DNA from: an uncultured Amphritea sp.
Lineage (GTDB): Bacteria > Pseudomonadota > Gammaproteobacteria > Pseudomonadales > Balneatricaceae
NCBI RefSeq assembly: GCF_937127095.1
Contig: NZ_CAKZLP010000019.1
Span: 186,001 to 250,000 of the forward strand
Direction of reading: 5' to 3'
DNA: 64,000 nt
Both the position numbers and the translations under genes were made by a program. A model generated the notes under the pieces. That model did no database searches and was not told where the DNA came from. It worked only from the letters and a program-made list of their open reading frames with translations. This document shows, piece by piece, positions 1 to 11,479 of the stretch; the stretch's first letter is position 1, and each line of letters starts with the position of its first letter.

Positions 1-85
1 AGCAGGCTGCTATAGACTATTGTGGCAGCTTTGTTGTTTTTATTCTCAGGGATCTGTTAGCAGGTTCGAATTTTTGGTGGAACAG

Positions 86-1201
86 ATGAAGCGTGTAGGT
101 TTTGTAGGTTGGCGCGGAATGGTTGGTTCCGTGCTGATGCAGCGCATGATAGAAGAAGGTGATTTTGATCATATCGATGAGCCGGTCTTCTTTACAACGT
201 CCCAGGCAGGTCAGCCAGGTCCGGATATCGGTAAAGATATTCCGACCCTGAAAGACGCAACATCCATTGATGAACTGAAACAGATGGATGCCATTATTTC
301 CTGTCAGGGCGGCGACTACACGAAACAGGTTTATGGTGCTCTGCGTGCTGCAGGCTGGGATGGCTACTGGATCGATGCCGCATCTTCACTGCGGATGGAA
401 GACGATGCCATCATCGTACTTGACCCGGTTAACATGAATGTCATCAAAGACGGACTGGCTAATGGCGTAAAAACCTATGTCGGCGGTAACTGTACAGTGT
501 CTCTGATGCTGATGGGGCTGGGCGGTCTGTTCAGTGCGGGTCTGATCGAGTGGATGACCTCCATGACCTATCAGGCAGCATCCGGTGGCGGTGCACGTCA
601 TATGCGTGAACTGATCTCACAGATGGGCGTTATCAAAGAATCGGTAGCGGCTGATCTGGCGAACCCTGCCAGCGCAATTCTGGATATTGACCGTCAGGTG
701 GCCGCGACTATTCGTTCTGGTGCGATGCCAACCGATAATTTTGGTGTGCCTCTGGCGGGCTCTCTGATCCCATGGATCGATACCCGTCTGGATAATGGTC
801 AGAGTCGCGAAGAGTGGAAAGCCTATGCCGAAACCAACAAGATTCTGGGACTGAGCGCTAATCCGGTACCGATTGATGGTACCTGCGTGCGTATCGGTGC
901 GATGCGCTGTCACAGTCAGGCATTCACTATCAAGCTGAAGCAGAATGTGCCGATGGATGAGATCGAATCCATGATCGCGGAGGCGAATGACTGGGTGAGT
1001 GTGGTGCCTAATGAACGTGATATTACCGCCCGTGATCTGACGCCTGCCAAAGTCACCGGTACGTTGAGTGTACCTGTGGGACGCCTGCGTAAGATGAACA
1101 TTGGGGATGAATTCCTCAACGCCTTCAGCGTGGGTGATCAGTTGCTGTGGGGTGCGGCAGAGCCGTTACGCCGTATGCTGCGGATTCTGCTGCAGGGCTG
1201 A
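86..1201 (+). CDS. asd: Aspartate-semialdehyde dehydrogenase
   Basis: Protein from ATG at 86 ([21 protein letters not shown]) with [17 protein letters not shown] and [19 protein letters not shown] motifs typical of Asd; the upstream ORF extension is probably not coding. Confidence 0.95.
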   Translation: MKRVGFVGWRGMVGSVLMQRMIEEGDFDHIDEPVFFTTSQAGQPGPDIGKDIPTLKDATSIDELKQMDAIISCQGGDYTKQVYGALRAAGWDGYWIDAASSLRMEDDAIIVLDPVNMNVIKDGLANGVKTYVGGNCTVSLMLMGLGGLFSAGLIEWMTSMTYQAASGGGARHMRELISQMGVIKESVAADLANPASAILDIDRQVAATIRSGAMPTDNFGVPLAGSLIPWIDTRLDNGQSREEWKAYAETNKILGLSANPVPIDGTCVRIGAMRCHSQAFTIKLKQNVPMDEIESMIAEANDWVSVVPNERDITARDLTPAKVTGTLSVPVGRLRKMNIGDEFLNAFSVGDQLLWGAAEPLRRMLRILLQG

Positions 1202-1218
1202 TTCATCGAAACAGATAT

Positions 1219-1244
1219 AACCGGCTGAAAAGGCCGGTTTTTTT
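1219..1244 (+). terminator. Rho-independent terminator after asd
   Basis: aaccggc-tgaaaa-gccggtt stem followed by a T run. Confidence 0.8.
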
Positions 1245-1632
1245 GTATCTGCAGGTGTGATTCAGGTCAACGAAACCGATATAAATAGTTTTAAGTCGTG
1301 TTGTTAAGTACGGTCACCAACTTAGGTAGTGTCAGTTCAGTGGGTTGTTGATTTTGTGTTTAGGTTAAAATATTTTTTATGTTTTGCTTATAAGTCTATG
1401 AAATATATGATTTTATATTTTTAATTTTGAACATTTTAATGGTGTGTGACGATGTCGGTTCAGTGCAGGGCGGTTTTAAATACTGAAGTTTCGCTATTTA
1501 TGGCCGATCTGGGTTGTTGATTAAACATGGGTTTTAATGAATACTTTGCCCAATAAAACTGGATACGTAACTTTCTGAATATTGACGACTTTTGTGATGT
1601 TCAGGACCAGGGGAAATTAAGGAAGCGAAAAT

Positions 1633-4260
1633 ATGCTGCGCAAATTAGCCCTAAGTTTGGCAATTGCAGGTGTCTTAGGAACCTCAAATGCAAATGCGCT
1701 TGGTCTCGGTGAAATTAGAATTACATCAGCGTTGAACGAGCCTCTGCAAGCTGAGATACAGCTTTTGCAGATGCGGTCAGTCGATCCGCAACAGATTCTT
1801 CCAAGAATGGCCAATGTCGATGAGTTTGCTCTGGCCGGGATAGAGAAGTTACGTTTCCTCTCTGATGTAAAATTTGAGGTGAAGCCGGGTGCTTCTGGTC
1901 GGGGTATTATTATCCTGACGTCATCGGCTCCCGTTAAAGAGCCGTTCCTCAACTTTCTGGTAGAGGTTAACTGGCCCAGCGGACGTCTTGTTCGTGAATA
2001 CACTGTGCTGCTGGATCCCCCTATCTATGATCCGACACCTGCTCCGGTTGCTGTTCAGCCAGCACGTTCTTCTGCAGCGAGCGCACCTGCTTCTGTTGCG
2101 GTAAAGCCGATGGCGCCCCAGGCACCGGTTGATAATATCCGTACCCGCATGACCGACGGTCAGGTGTATGTTGATGTTAATGATACCCTTTGGGATATCG
2201 CCAAACGACATAAGCCTAGCAACACAGTCTCTGAAGCGCAGATGATGTTGGCGCTCCAGCGCAAAAATCCCGATGCTTTTCGCAATAACAACGTTAATCA
2301 GCTGAAAGCTGGCGTTGTTATGAGCCTGCCTTCGTTGGAAGAGGTTCAGGCGCTGAATCAAAAACAGGCAAATGAAGAGTTCTGGCGTCAAACGCAGATG
2401 TGGAAGCAGGGTGTAACCCCGGCTGCTCAGCCACAGCAGATGGATAATTCTGGCGGTGCAGAGGGTGCTGATAAAGCGGCGGCCACCGGAAAAAAGGGTG
2501 AAGAGGTTGCAGCCAAATCGGCGCAGGGGCAACTGAAGATAGTTTCCCCTGATGCCAAGACTGATACCAGCGCGGTATCAGACCAGGCGGCTGGCGCTGA
2601 TATGAGTCAGGCAGACTCTGCTCTTCTGGAAAAAAATAAACAGCTTGAAACTGATCTGGCTTCAGCGCTTGAAAGTGTCGATCAGATTCAGCGTGAGAAT
2701 GCAGAGCTGACCGGGCGGGTTGATGCGCTTGCGCAGCAGATGGAAACGCTACAGCGCATGCTGGAACTGAAAGATCAGCAGCTGGCGGATCTTCAGGCTG
2801 AGTTGGAAACAGCCAAGAAACAACCGATCGCAAGTCAGGTAGCGGCTGCACCTGAGCCGCAGGCGCAACCTAAAAGCTTGTTGGAAGAGTTTGGTCTTTA
2901 TATTGGTGCCGCTGGTGGCGCTATCATAGCGTTCCTGCTGGCGCTATTGTTTATGCGTCGGGGCAAAAAAGAAGATTCATCCGAGGCTGTTGTGCCGGGT
3001 CAGACTATTGATGTCGATCAGCCGCAGGATAAAGACGCTACCGTTATTCCGGCAGTTGCTGCCGCTGCTGCAGTCGCCGCTGCAACTGAGTCCGATGAGT
3101 CGCTTGCTGAGGAAACTGATCTGGATGAGCTGGATCTTGATCTGGATATGGATCTCGATAAAGTTGAAGCCGCAGAGTCTCAGGATATTGATGAGCAGGA
3201 GTTTGATCTTGGGTTTGATGAAGACTTTGGTCAGACACCGGTTGCTGCAGCTTCGATGGAAGATGAAGATGAGGTTGATGATGCTCTCGATTCAATTCTG
3301 GGAGAGGGCGCAGCAGAGTCTTTTGACCTGGATGATCTGACAGCTCAGTCTGATCTGGGTGATCTTGGTGATCTGGGGCCTCTTCCTGAAGTGCCAGAGG
3401 AACCTGAGGAGCCAGAGGCTGATAGTATAGAAGACTTATTGGCTGGTGGAGACGTTGAGGAAGAAGCCGTTGATGATGATACAGATCTAGAGTTCGATAT
3501 ACAGCCGATGGCTGATGTCAGCGAAGACGCAGAGCCAGCAAATGAGCTTGAAGATGATCTGGATCTCGACTTCAGTCTTGATGTTGCAGATGCAGAGCTT
3601 GAAAATGTTGAGCTTGAGGATGCTGAGAGCGCTGATTTCGATGAGGGTGATTCGCTTGATTTGGTGATGGATGATTCTGTTGCTGATGAAGATGACGACT
3701 TTGCTGATCTTGATTCTCTGTTGGGTGAAGAAGAGAGCGCTTCAGATGCTGACGATGAGTCAGCGGACGCTGAGCTGGATGCGCTGCTTGCCGGTGTCGG
3801 TGATGCTGATGTTGAAGAGCTGAATGCTGCGGACAGTGATACTGATCTTGATCTTGATCTTGATGATGATCTGGATGCTGACCTTCAGGCGCTGCTGGAT
3901 GGTGCTGATGATGAGGTTGTCCTGGATGAGGAAGAGTTTGCTGCACCTCAGGCCGATGATGAATCTCCTCTTGGCCATGATCTTGATGCTGAGCTGGATT
4001 CTGAGCTGGAAATGCTCTTAAGTGATGCGGGCAGTGATGAGCTTAGCCTCGATATGACGGATGATTCTGAGGATGATTCTTTAGATGGTTTGAACCTTCT
4101 TGAAGGTGCTGATGAGGTTGAGACTAAGCTTGATCTGGCGCGGGCCTACATCGATATGGAAGACTTGGATGGCGCCAAAGATATCCTCGAAGAGATCGTT
4201 AAAGAGGGTTCTGAAGCTCAGCGTTCTGAGGCGAACAGCCTGCTAAACACCATTAGCTAA
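1633..4260 (+). CDS. fimV: FimV-like inner-membrane protein (LysM-like region, TM segment, long acidic D/E-rich region, C-terminal FimV/TPR-like motif)
   Basis: N-terminal LGLGEIRITSALNEPLQAEIQLL, TM segment near aa 420-440, acidic low-complexity region, C-terminal ETKLDLARAYIDMEDLDGAKDILEEIVKEG; located upstream of truA. Confidence 0.93.
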   Translation: MLRKLALSLAIAGVLGTSNANALGLGEIRITSALNEPLQAEIQLLQMRSVDPQQILPRMANVDEFALAGIEKLRFLSDVKFEVKPGASGRGIIILTSSAPVKEPFLNFLVEVNWPSGRLVREYTVLLDPPIYDPTPAPVAVQPARSSAASAPASVAVKPMAPQAPVDNIRTRMTDGQVYVDVNDTLWDIAKRHKPSNTVSEAQMMLALQRKNPDAFRNNNVNQLKAGVVMSLPSLEEVQALNQKQANEEFWRQTQMWKQGVTPAAQPQQMDNSGGAEGADKAAATGKKGEEVAAKSAQGQLKIVSPDAKTDTSAVSDQAAGADMSQADSALLEKNKQLETDLASALESVDQIQRENAELTGRVDALAQQMETLQRMLELKDQQLADLQAELETAKKQPIASQVAAAPEPQAQPKSLLEEFGLYIGAAGGAIIAFLLALLFMRRGKKEDSSEAVVPGQTIDVDQPQDKDATVIPAVAAAAAVAAATESDESLAEETDLDELDLDLDMDLDKVEAAESQDIDEQEFDLGFDEDFGQTPVAAASMEDEDEVDDALDSILGEGAAESFDLDDLTAQSDLGDLGDLGPLPEVPEEPEEPEADSIEDLLAGGDVEEEAVDDDTDLEFDIQPMADVSEDAEPANELEDDLDLDFSLDVADAELENVELEDAESADFDEGDSLDLVMDDSVADEDDDFADLDSLLGEEESASDADDESADAELDALLAGVGDADVEELNAADSDTDLDLDLDDDLDADLQALLDGADDEVVLDEEEFAAPQADDESPLGHDLDAELDSELEMLLSDAGSDELSLDMTDDSEDDSLDGLNLLEGADEVETKLDLARAYIDMEDLDGAKDILEEIVKEGSEAQRSEANSLLNTIS

Positions 4261-4353
4261 CACAACAGGCCAGGTGTATGCCTGGCCCGGTTCGATTAAC
4301 TGCCGAGAAATGATTGAATATGCAGCGGGATAAAACCCAGTTTGAAAATCAGC

Positions 4354-4380
4354 AAAGGGCGACTTCGGTCGCCCTTTCTT
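4354..4380 (+). terminator. Strong UUCG-capped hairpin terminator after fimV, lying inside the annotated N-terminal extension of truA
   Basis: aaagggcgac-ttcg-gtcgcccttt, perfect 10-bp stem followed by a T-rich tract. Confidence 0.8.
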
Positions 4381-4430
4381 ATGATGTTGCCAGTGAAAGT
4401 TCTGGATCAGGTAGTTTCCACTCAGAGGGC

Positions 4431-5282
4431 TTGGATTCAGAAAGCTCTGAATCTCAGTCAGAAAATCCACAACGCGCAGCCGTCAGTCGCTATGCGCTCT
4501 GCGTAGAGTATGCTGGCGCAGCCTACCGTGGCTGGCAAACGCAGAAAGAGAAAGATGTCGCTTCGATACAGGAGACTGTCGAGCAGGCGCTCTCTGCAAT
4601 AGCGAATGAACCGGTTAAGGTTATCTGCGCAGGGCGTACCGATGCCTGTGTCAGTGGCACTTATCAGATTATTCATTTTGACACCGCTACGCAGCGCCCC
4701 GACCGGGCCTGGGTGATGGGTACTAATACCAAACTTCCTGATGATATTGCAATTCGCTGGGCTAAACGGGTGGATGATAGTTTTCATGCCCGTTTTTCTG
4801 CGCTGGAACGACGTTATCGCTATCTGATCTACTCTGCACCGGTCAAGCCGGGGCTGCTGAGTCGGGGGGTCACCTGGACCCATAAAGAGATGGATATGTC
4901 ACGGATGCAGGCGGCGGCAGACTATCTTCTCGGTGAACACGATTTTACCTCGTATCGGGCAATTGCCTGTCAGGCGAAAAGCCCGGTGCGTGAAGTCAGA
5001 GCGATGGATATCTATCGGGCGGGAGAGTTGATCGTTATCGATGTACGAGCTAATGCTTTTCTGCATCACATGATCCGCAATTTTGCCGGAGTATTAATGA
5101 AAATCGGTGCCGGGGAGGCTGAGCCTGTCTGGGCTAAAGAGGTGCTTGATGCCCGGGATCGCACTCAGGGGGGCGTGACTGCGCCGCCCTATGGTCTGTA
5201 TTTTGTCGATGTTAAATATCCGGATCGGTTTGAGTTGCCAAAATCGGAGCTGGGGCCTTATTTCCTGATGCAAAACGGTTAA
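4431..5282 (+). CDS. truA: tRNA pseudouridine(38-40) synthase TruA; start uncertain (longest ORF starts at 4314)
   Basis: YALCVEYAGAAYRGWQTQ, CAGRTDA motif, FLHHMIRNFAGVLMKIGAGE; the conserved region starts well downstream of the first ATG. Confidence 0.88.
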   Translation: MDSESSESQSENPQRAAVSRYALCVEYAGAAYRGWQTQKEKDVASIQETVEQALSAIANEPVKVICAGRTDACVSGTYQIIHFDTATQRPDRAWVMGTNTKLPDDIAIRWAKRVDDSFHARFSALERRYRYLIYSAPVKPGLLSRGVTWTHKEMDMSRMQAAADYLLGEHDFTSYRAIACQAKSPVREVRAMDIYRAGELIVIDVRANAFLHHMIRNFAGVLMKIGAGEAEPVWAKEVLDARDRTQGGVTAPPYGLYFVDVKYPDRFELPKSELGPYFLMQNG

Positions 5283-5339
5283 CCTCAGGCCCTCCTATCT
5301 GTTACTATTGGGATCTTTCTAATTAGCCTGATCCAAGTG

Positions 5340-5960
5340 ATGCGAACCCGCGTAAAAATCTGTGGAATTACCCGGCTGGGGGATGCGCTAGCAGCGATAG
5401 ACGCCGGTGCTGATGCGCTGGGCTTTGTTTTTTATCCGCCCAGTCCCCGGTATGTTGAGCCTGCTGTAGCGGAGGTTATTATCAAACAATTGCCGCCCTT
5501 TGTGTCCACGGTGGCGTTGTTTGTCAATGAGTCTCCCGAACAGGTCAGGGCTGTTCTGGATCAGACGGGTATCGATCTGCTGCAGTTTCATGGTGATGAA
5601 TCGCCGGAATACTGCAATCAGTTCAATCACCCATATTTCAAAGCTCTGCGAATGTCTCCGGACATTGATGTAGCGGCTGAAACTGAACGCTTTGTCGCTG
5701 CCCGTGCGATTCTGCTGGATGCGTATCGTCCAGGAGTCCCCGGTGGTACAGGTGAGGCGTTCGACTGGGACCGCATCCCAGCTGATATCGATGTCCCTCT
5801 GATTCTTGCGGGTGGCCTCGATCAGCACAATGTGGCACAGGCCATATGCCAGGTTAAACCCTATGCTGTTGATGTTAGCGGCGGGGTGGAAGCGGCTAAA
5901 GGCCTAAAAGATAGTTCAAAACTAATATCATTTATGAATGAGGTAGCTCGTGCTAACTAA
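5340..5960 (+). CDS. trpF: Phosphoribosylanthranilate isomerase
   Basis: [36 protein letters not shown]; upstream of trpB. Confidence 0.96.
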   Translation: MRTRVKICGITRLGDALAAIDAGADALGFVFYPPSPRYVEPAVAEVIIKQLPPFVSTVALFVNESPEQVRAVLDQTGIDLLQFHGDESPEYCNQFNHPYFKALRMSPDIDVAAETERFVAARAILLDAYRPGVPGGTGEAFDWDRIPADIDVPLILAGGLDQHNVAQAICQVKPYAVDVSGGVEAAKGLKDSSKLISFMNEVARAN

Positions 5961-7173
5961 AGAAGATCTCGCGATCGCAAAGCAGATGCCCGATGCAGGT
6001 GGTCATTTTGGCCAGTTTGGGGGCCGTTATGTGTCTGAAACCTTGATGGCTGCTCTCCAGCAGCTTGAACAGACCTACGAAAAGCTTTGGCGGGATCCAC
6101 AGTTTCAGGCTGAGTTTGACTATGACCTTGCCCACTATGTAGGCCGGCCATCACCGTTGTACCACGCGGAACGCCTTTCCCGTGAGCTGGGCGGTGCACA
6201 AATCTACCTGAAACGTGAAGACCTGAACCATACAGGTGCTCACAAAGTGAATAACACCATTGGTCAGGCTTTGTTGGCTAAGTTCACCGGTAAACCCCGT
6301 GTTAGCGCAGAAACCGGCGCAGGTCAGCACGGTGTTGCGACGGCAACGGTTGCTGCCCGGCTGGGGCTTGAATGTACTGTCTATATGGGCGAAGAGGATA
6401 TTCGTCGTCAGGCTCTCAACGTTTACCGGATGAAACTACTGGGCGCTGAAGTTGTCTCTGTTACATCGGGCACCCGCACTCTGAAGGATGCGATGAACGA
6501 AGCGATGCGTGACTGGGTTACCAATGTTGATAATACTTTTTACATCATTGGCACCGCGGCCGGTCCGCACCCGTACCCAAAACTGGTTCGTGACTTTCAG
6601 TCCATTATTGGTCGTGAAGCGCGTCAACAGTGTCTGGCGCAGACCGGTAAATTACCGGATGTGTTGCTTGCCTGTGTTGGCGGTGGTTCTAATGCTATCG
6701 GTCTGTTTCATCCATTCATCGAAGATGAGGGTGTACGCATGATCGGTGTGGAAGCGGGCGGTTATGGGATCGAAACCGGCCAGCATGCGGCACCTTTGAG
6801 TTCGCATTGCAAGCCGGGTGTCTTGCATGGCAACCGCACCAGCCTGATGTCCGATGAAGGTGGTCAGGTGATTGGGACTCACTCCGTTTCAGCCGGTCTG
6901 GACTATCCGGGCGTAGGACCTGAGCATTCTTACCTGCAAGAGATCGGCAGAGCAGAATATACCGCGATCAACGATGATGAAGCATTGCATGCATTCCGTC
7001 ATCTGACGCTGACCGAGGGTATTATGCCAGCGCTGGAATCCAGTCATGCTGTGGCTGAAGCGATGAAGATTGCGCCAACGATGGGCAAAGATCAGATTAT
7101 TCTGGTTAACCTGTCAGGACGGGGCGACAAGGATATCCATACCGTTGCAGAAATTGACGGTATTAACTTTTAA
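5950..7173 (+). CDS. trpB: Tryptophan synthase beta chain
   Basis: [54 protein letters not shown] start overlaps trpF. Confidence 0.97.
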   Translation: MLTKEDLAIAKQMPDAGGHFGQFGGRYVSETLMAALQQLEQTYEKLWRDPQFQAEFDYDLAHYVGRPSPLYHAERLSRELGGAQIYLKREDLNHTGAHKVNNTIGQALLAKFTGKPRVSAETGAGQHGVATATVAARLGLECTVYMGEEDIRRQALNVYRMKLLGAEVVSVTSGTRTLKDAMNEAMRDWVTNVDNTFYIIGTAAGPHPYPKLVRDFQSIIGREARQQCLAQTGKLPDVLLACVGGGSNAIGLFHPFIEDEGVRMIGVEAGGYGIETGQHAAPLSSHCKPGVLHGNRTSLMSDEGGQVIGTHSVSAGLDYPGVGPEHSYLQEIGRAEYTAINDDEALHAFRHLTLTEGIMPALESSHAVAEAMKIAPTMGKDQIILVNLSGRGDKDIHTVAEIDGINF

Positions 7174-7196
7174 GCCCTGACTGAGTGAAGATTAAG

Positions 7197-8000
7197 ATGA
7201 GTCGTATTACTGAGTGTTTTAATAATCTGAAAAGCCAGGGCCGCAAAGCGCTGATCCCCTATGTGACAGCCGGTGACCCTGAGCCTAAAGTAACCCTGCC
7301 ACTGATGCATGCACTGGTCGAATCCGGTGCAGACATTATTGAACTGGGTATTCCGTTCTCTGACCCGATGGCCGATGGCCCGGTTATTCAGCTGGCCTGT
7401 GAACGTGCCTTACTGCACGGTACACGTTTGGTCGATGTGCTGGATATGGTGGCTGAGTTTCGCAAGACCAACCAGACCACCCCGGTCGTTTTAATGGGCT
7501 ATCTGAACCCGATTGAAGTGATGGGCTATTCAGTGTTTGCAGATAAAGCCAAAGCGGCAGGACTGGATGGTGTTTTGACGGTTGATCTGCCACCGGAAGA
7601 AGCTAATGAATTTAACCGGCTGATGAAGGCCTCTGATATCGATGTGATCTACCTGCTTGCGCCAACCACTGAGGTCGAGCGGGTTAAGAAGATCTGTGCG
7701 GCAGGTAGCGGTTATGTCTACTACGTATCGGTAAAAGGGGTCACCGGGTCTGCCTCGCTGAATGTTGCTGAGGTAGCGGAAAAGCTGGAGATGATTCGCA
7801 AATATACAGATATGCCTGTTGGTGTGGGCTTTGGTATTCGTGATGATGCGTCAGCCCGGGCGATTTCCCAAGTGGCCGATGGTGTCATTGTCGGCAGTGT
7901 ACTGGTTAATAAGATTGCCGAGCTTGCCGGCAATCAGGAACAGATTCCTGGCGCGGTTGCAGCGATTACTGCAAGCATGCGTCAGGCCATGGATAAATAA
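7197..8000 (+). CDS. trpA: Tryptophan synthase alpha chain
   Basis: [45 protein letters not shown]. Confidence 0.96.
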   Translation: MSRITECFNNLKSQGRKALIPYVTAGDPEPKVTLPLMHALVESGADIIELGIPFSDPMADGPVIQLACERALLHGTRLVDVLDMVAEFRKTNQTTPVVLMGYLNPIEVMGYSVFADKAKAAGLDGVLTVDLPPEEANEFNRLMKASDIDVIYLLAPTTEVERVKKICAAGSGYVYYVSVKGVTGSASLNVAEVAEKLEMIRKYTDMPVGVGFGIRDDASARAISQVADGVIVGSVLVNKIAELAGNQEQIPGAVAAITASMRQAMDK

Positions 8001-8031
8001 AGGCTGCCATTGGCAGAAGCTGGAGTGATTA

Positions 8032-8934
8032 ATGAGTAACTGGCTGGATAAAATTGTTCCTTCCCTGGTTCGTTCCGAGAAGAAGCGAAATAATATCCCG
8101 GAAGGTCTTTGGAAGAAGTGTCCAAAGTGTGAGTCCGTGTTGTATCGTCCGGAGCTGGAAAAAAACCTGAATGTCTGCCCTAAATGTGATCATCACATGC
8201 GGCTGACGGCCCGGGTTCGTTTGAATTCGTTCCTTGATGAAGGTACCACGCGTGAAATCGGCGCTGAGGTAGAGCCGGTAGATCATCTGAAATTCCGTGA
8301 TACCAAAAAGTATAAAGATCGTCTGATCGCTGCGCAGAAAGAGACCGGCGAGAAAGATGCCCTGATCGCTATGCGTGGTGAGGTCAAAGGTCTTGCTGTG
8401 GTGGCGGTTGCCTATGAATTTAAGTTTATGGGCGGCTCCATGGGTGCTGTTGTCGGTGAGCGCTTTGTGCGTGCGGCTAATATAGCGCTGGAAGAGCGTA
8501 TTCCGATGATCTGCTTCTCTGCCAGTGGTGGCGCGCGGATGCAGGAAGCGTTGTTCTCGCTGATGCAGATGGCAAAAACCAGCGCTGCGCTGGAGCGTCT
8601 GAAGCAGGCGGGTGTTCCCTATATCTCTGTACTGACTGATCCGGTTTATGGTGGTGTTTCAGCGTCGCTGGCGATGTTGGGCGACCTGAACATCGGCGAG
8701 CCGGGTGCACTGGTTGGTTTTGCCGGGCCGCGGGTTATTGAGCAGACCGTACGTGAAAAGCTTCCGGAAGGGTTTCAGCGCAGCGAGTTTCTGCTTGAGC
8801 ATGGTCAGATCGATATGATCATCTCCCGTGGCCAGCTACGTGATCGCCTCTCTTCGATGCTACGCATCATGCAGGGGTTGCCTAGTGTGTCTGATACAGC
8901 TCCTGAATCAGACTATGAAGCAGCCGTAGTCTGA
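8032..8934 (+). CDS. accD: Acetyl-CoA carboxylase carboxyltransferase subunit beta
   Basis: Zinc-ribbon [10 protein letters not shown]...NVCPKCDHH and carboxyltransferase [15 protein letters not shown] / [10 protein letters not shown]. Confidence 0.97.
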   Translation: MSNWLDKIVPSLVRSEKKRNNIPEGLWKKCPKCESVLYRPELEKNLNVCPKCDHHMRLTARVRLNSFLDEGTTREIGAEVEPVDHLKFRDTKKYKDRLIAAQKETGEKDALIAMRGEVKGLAVVAVAYEFKFMGGSMGAVVGERFVRAANIALEERIPMICFSASGGARMQEALFSLMQMAKTSAALERLKQAGVPYISVLTDPVYGGVSASLAMLGDLNIGEPGALVGFAGPRVIEQTVREKLPEGFQRSEFLLEHGQIDMIISRGQLRDRLSSMLRIMQGLPSVSDTAPESDYEAAVV

Positions 8935-8949
8935 CCGAAGCTCTCTGAT

Positions 8950-8984
8950 AAGGCCGCTGTAGTTTATTTAGCGGCCTTTTTATT
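8950..8984 (+). terminator. Rho-independent terminator after accD
   Basis: aaggccgct...agcggcctttttatt. Confidence 0.75.
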
Positions 8985-8999
8985 GTCTGGAATAAACTG

Positions 9000-10292
9000 A
9001 TGTCCGAAGCACGCTTTACTACCCTGCAGCAGTGGCTGGAATGGATTGAAAACAACCACCCGGTTGATCTGATAGAGCTGGGTCTTGATCGTGTGCGTAT
9101 GGTTTACCAGCAGATGTCGCTGGACCTTAGCTGCAGTCGGACCGTCATTGTCGGTGGCACTAACGGTAAAGGTTCAACCGTTGCGATGCTTGATCAGGTG
9201 TTGCGCGATCAGGGAGTGACCGTTGGATGTTTTACCTCGCCTCATTTTCTGCGCTATAACGAACGGATTAAGCTTGCCGGTCAGCCGGTCGATGATGCGC
9301 ATATTATTCGGGCATTTGCGGCGATAGAGCAGGCTCGCGGTGATGTTCGCCTGACCTACTTTGAATACAATACGCTGGCGGCATTGCATGTGTTTGCGGC
9401 CGAAAAGCCAGAGGTGATGCTACTTGAAGTGGGGTTGGGTGGTCGCCTTGATGCGATCAATATTGTTGATGCGGATATCTCCGTGGTTACTACAGTAGCA
9501 GTAGATCATATCGACTGGCTGGGTGATAACCGGGAGCAGATCGGTTATGAAAAGGCCGGTATCTATCGCGCCGGCCGTCCCGCTGTCTGTGGTGATCCGA
9601 ATCCGCCGGAAACGTTAACCCGTTATGCTGATGAAATAGGTGCACGCTTATATCAGCGGGGCAGAGATTTTAACTGGCAGCAAACCGATAACAACAACTG
9701 GCTTTGGCAGGGAGAGCAGATGGATGGCGGCATTTTGACTGTCTCCGGTTTGCCTGAGTTGACCCTGCCAAAAGCGAATGCGGCAACGGTTATGCAGGTG
9801 CTGGGATTATTGGGCATGATGCCTGAACCTCAGCAGTTAAAAGAGAGTCTTTCGAAGGCTTCACTGACCGGTAGAATGCAGCAGATTCGCGTTGCTGATA
9901 CCGATTATATCCTCGATGTTGCCCATAACCCTGAAGCGGCTGAATATCTTACGGGTCAGCTGCGTGAAAAACCTGCAGAGGGGCGTACGCTGATGGTGCT
10001 GGGGATGCTGGCCGATAAAGATATTGATCAGGTGTTGAGTCTGCTGCAGCCGGTGATTGATCAGTGGTATCTGGTTAGTCTTAAAGGTGCCCGCGGGCAA
10101 TCGGCACAGGTGTTATCGGAAAAACTGACGAGCCTGGGTGTAGCCGTTACTCTCCAGACAGCTTGTGATACTGTTGCGGATGCGCTGGAAACTGTACAAA
10201 AAGAAGCGAGCAGGGGTGATCGGGTGATCGTTGCGGGCTCTTTCTTTACTGTGAGTGATGCATTAATTGCACTGAATATGGATGGTATATAA
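9000..10292 (+). CDS. folC: Bifunctional folylpolyglutamate synthase/dihydrofolate synthase
   Basis: GGTNGKGSTVAMLDQVLRDQGVTVGCFTSPHFLRYNERI; position after accD. Confidence 0.95.
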   Translation: MSEARFTTLQQWLEWIENNHPVDLIELGLDRVRMVYQQMSLDLSCSRTVIVGGTNGKGSTVAMLDQVLRDQGVTVGCFTSPHFLRYNERIKLAGQPVDDAHIIRAFAAIEQARGDVRLTYFEYNTLAALHVFAAEKPEVMLLEVGLGGRLDAINIVDADISVVTTVAVDHIDWLGDNREQIGYEKAGIYRAGRPAVCGDPNPPETLTRYADEIGARLYQRGRDFNWQQTDNNNWLWQGEQMDGGILTVSGLPELTLPKANAATVMQVLGLLGMMPEPQQLKESLSKASLTGRMQQIRVADTDYILDVAHNPEAAEYLTGQLREKPAEGRTLMVLGMLADKDIDQVLSLLQPVIDQWYLVSLKGARGQSAQVLSEKLTSLGVAVTLQTACDTVADALETVQKEASRGDRVIVAGSFFTVSDALIALNMDGI

Positions 10293-10294
10293 CA

Positions 10295-10846
10295 GTGAAT
10301 GACGGCTTTAAACAGCGTCTTGCCGGCGCGGCAATTCTGATTGTAGCGGCGGCAATTCTTCTGCCGATCTTTTTTGATGGTGCCGGATATCGGGAGCGCC
10401 AGTTAGAGAGTGCGATTCCTCCTCCGCCGGTTGAGCCTCAACTGGTGACCATAGCACCTGAAAATAAACCGCTGCCTGATACAACGACGCCTGCTGAGCC
10501 TGCAGAACCGGTTACGGTTGCTGTCATGCCGCAACAGGTTGCGGAAGCGGTCGCGAAGCAAAAGCCGCTTATCGAAGAGCGCGATGATCCGCCTGCGCTG
10601 GATCAGGAAGGCGTACCCGTCGCCTGGAGTCTGCAGCTGGCAAGCTTTAAGGATGAGGATAACGCTAAGGGGTTGCGAACAAAGCTGATTAAAGCGGGTT
10701 ATAAGGTCTATATTCGCAAGACGGACGATCTGGTAAAAGTCTTTGTCGGTCCGGATATTCAGAAAACCCGCCTGACTGCTTTACAGGCCAGTATTCAGAA
10801 AGAGTTCGGTCTGGAAGGCATTATAGTCCGCTTCACGACGCGATAA
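10295..10846 (+). CDS. dedD: SPOR-domain protein (DedD-like)
   Basis: N-terminal TM helix, Pro-rich linker, C-terminal SPOR repeat WSLQLASFKDEDNAKGLRTKLIKAGYKVYIRK; folC-dedD-cvpA-purF order. Confidence 0.85.
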   Translation: MNDGFKQRLAGAAILIVAAAILLPIFFDGAGYRERQLESAIPPPPVEPQLVTIAPENKPLPDTTTPAEPAEPVTVAVMPQQVAEAVAKQKPLIEERDDPPALDQEGVPVAWSLQLASFKDEDNAKGLRTKLIKAGYKVYIRKTDDLVKVFVGPDIQKTRLTALQASIQKEFGLEGIIVRFTTR

Positions 10847-10915
10847 ACGTTGGGTTAAGCGGAGAGCTCTGGTAGAATTCTGCCCTTGATTCAGATCCTG
10901 AAGTAGATTCTTAGT

Positions 10916-11425
10916 ATGCAACTAAACTGGGCCGATTGGGCAATTATCGGCATCATCACAATTTCCGGATTATACAGCCTGCGCGGCGGTTTTATGAAAG
11001 AGGCACTGTCGCTGGTTACCTGGGTGGCAGCGTTCATCGTCGCCCGACTGTTTGCCCCCTCATTGAGTACGCTGCTGGAAGACCTCCTGCAGACGCCTTC
11101 ACTGCGCTTAGGTGCAGCCTTTATACTACTGTTTGTTGCCACTTTGATGGTGGGAGCCGTGATTAACAACCTTATCAATATGCTGGTTCAGGCAACCGGT
11201 CTGAGTAGTACTGACCGGATTCTGGGCATCGGTTTTGGCGTTGTCAGAGGCGGTCTGATTGTTATCGTTATTACTGCATTACTGGTGCGCTCACCGGTAA
11301 TTGAAGATAGCTGGTGGGCCGAATCACAACTGATTCCGCACTTCCTGCTGATGGAATCCTGGACACGGGATACCGCTGCTGACATAGGCCAGATGATCTG
11401 GAATCTCAGCGGGCGGAATAGCTAA
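10916..11425 (+). CDS. cvpA: CvpA family protein
   Basis: NWADWAIIGIITISGLYSLRGGFMKEALSLVTWVAAF; upstream of purF. Confidence 0.93.
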   Translation: MQLNWADWAIIGIITISGLYSLRGGFMKEALSLVTWVAAFIVARLFAPSLSTLLEDLLQTPSLRLGAAFILLFVATLMVGAVINNLINMLVQATGLSSTDRILGIGFGVVRGGLIVIVITALLVRSPVIEDSWWAESQLIPHFLLMESWTRDTAADIGQMIWNLSGRNS

Positions 11426-11479
11426 ACGAATTTTTCATTTATACTTGCTGTAACTAACTAAATACCTGAGGTAGCCTTA

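Noticed and set aside
2990-3946. Alternative-frame ORFs in the fimV acidic region
   Set aside because: Low-complexity GAT/GAA repeats create long His/Gln- or Leu/Met-rich frames on other frames; not independent genes.
3100-4100. Apparent microsatellite-like GAT/CTG repetition in fimV
   Set aside because: Explained by the Asp/Glu/Leu-rich cytoplasmic region typical of FimV proteins.
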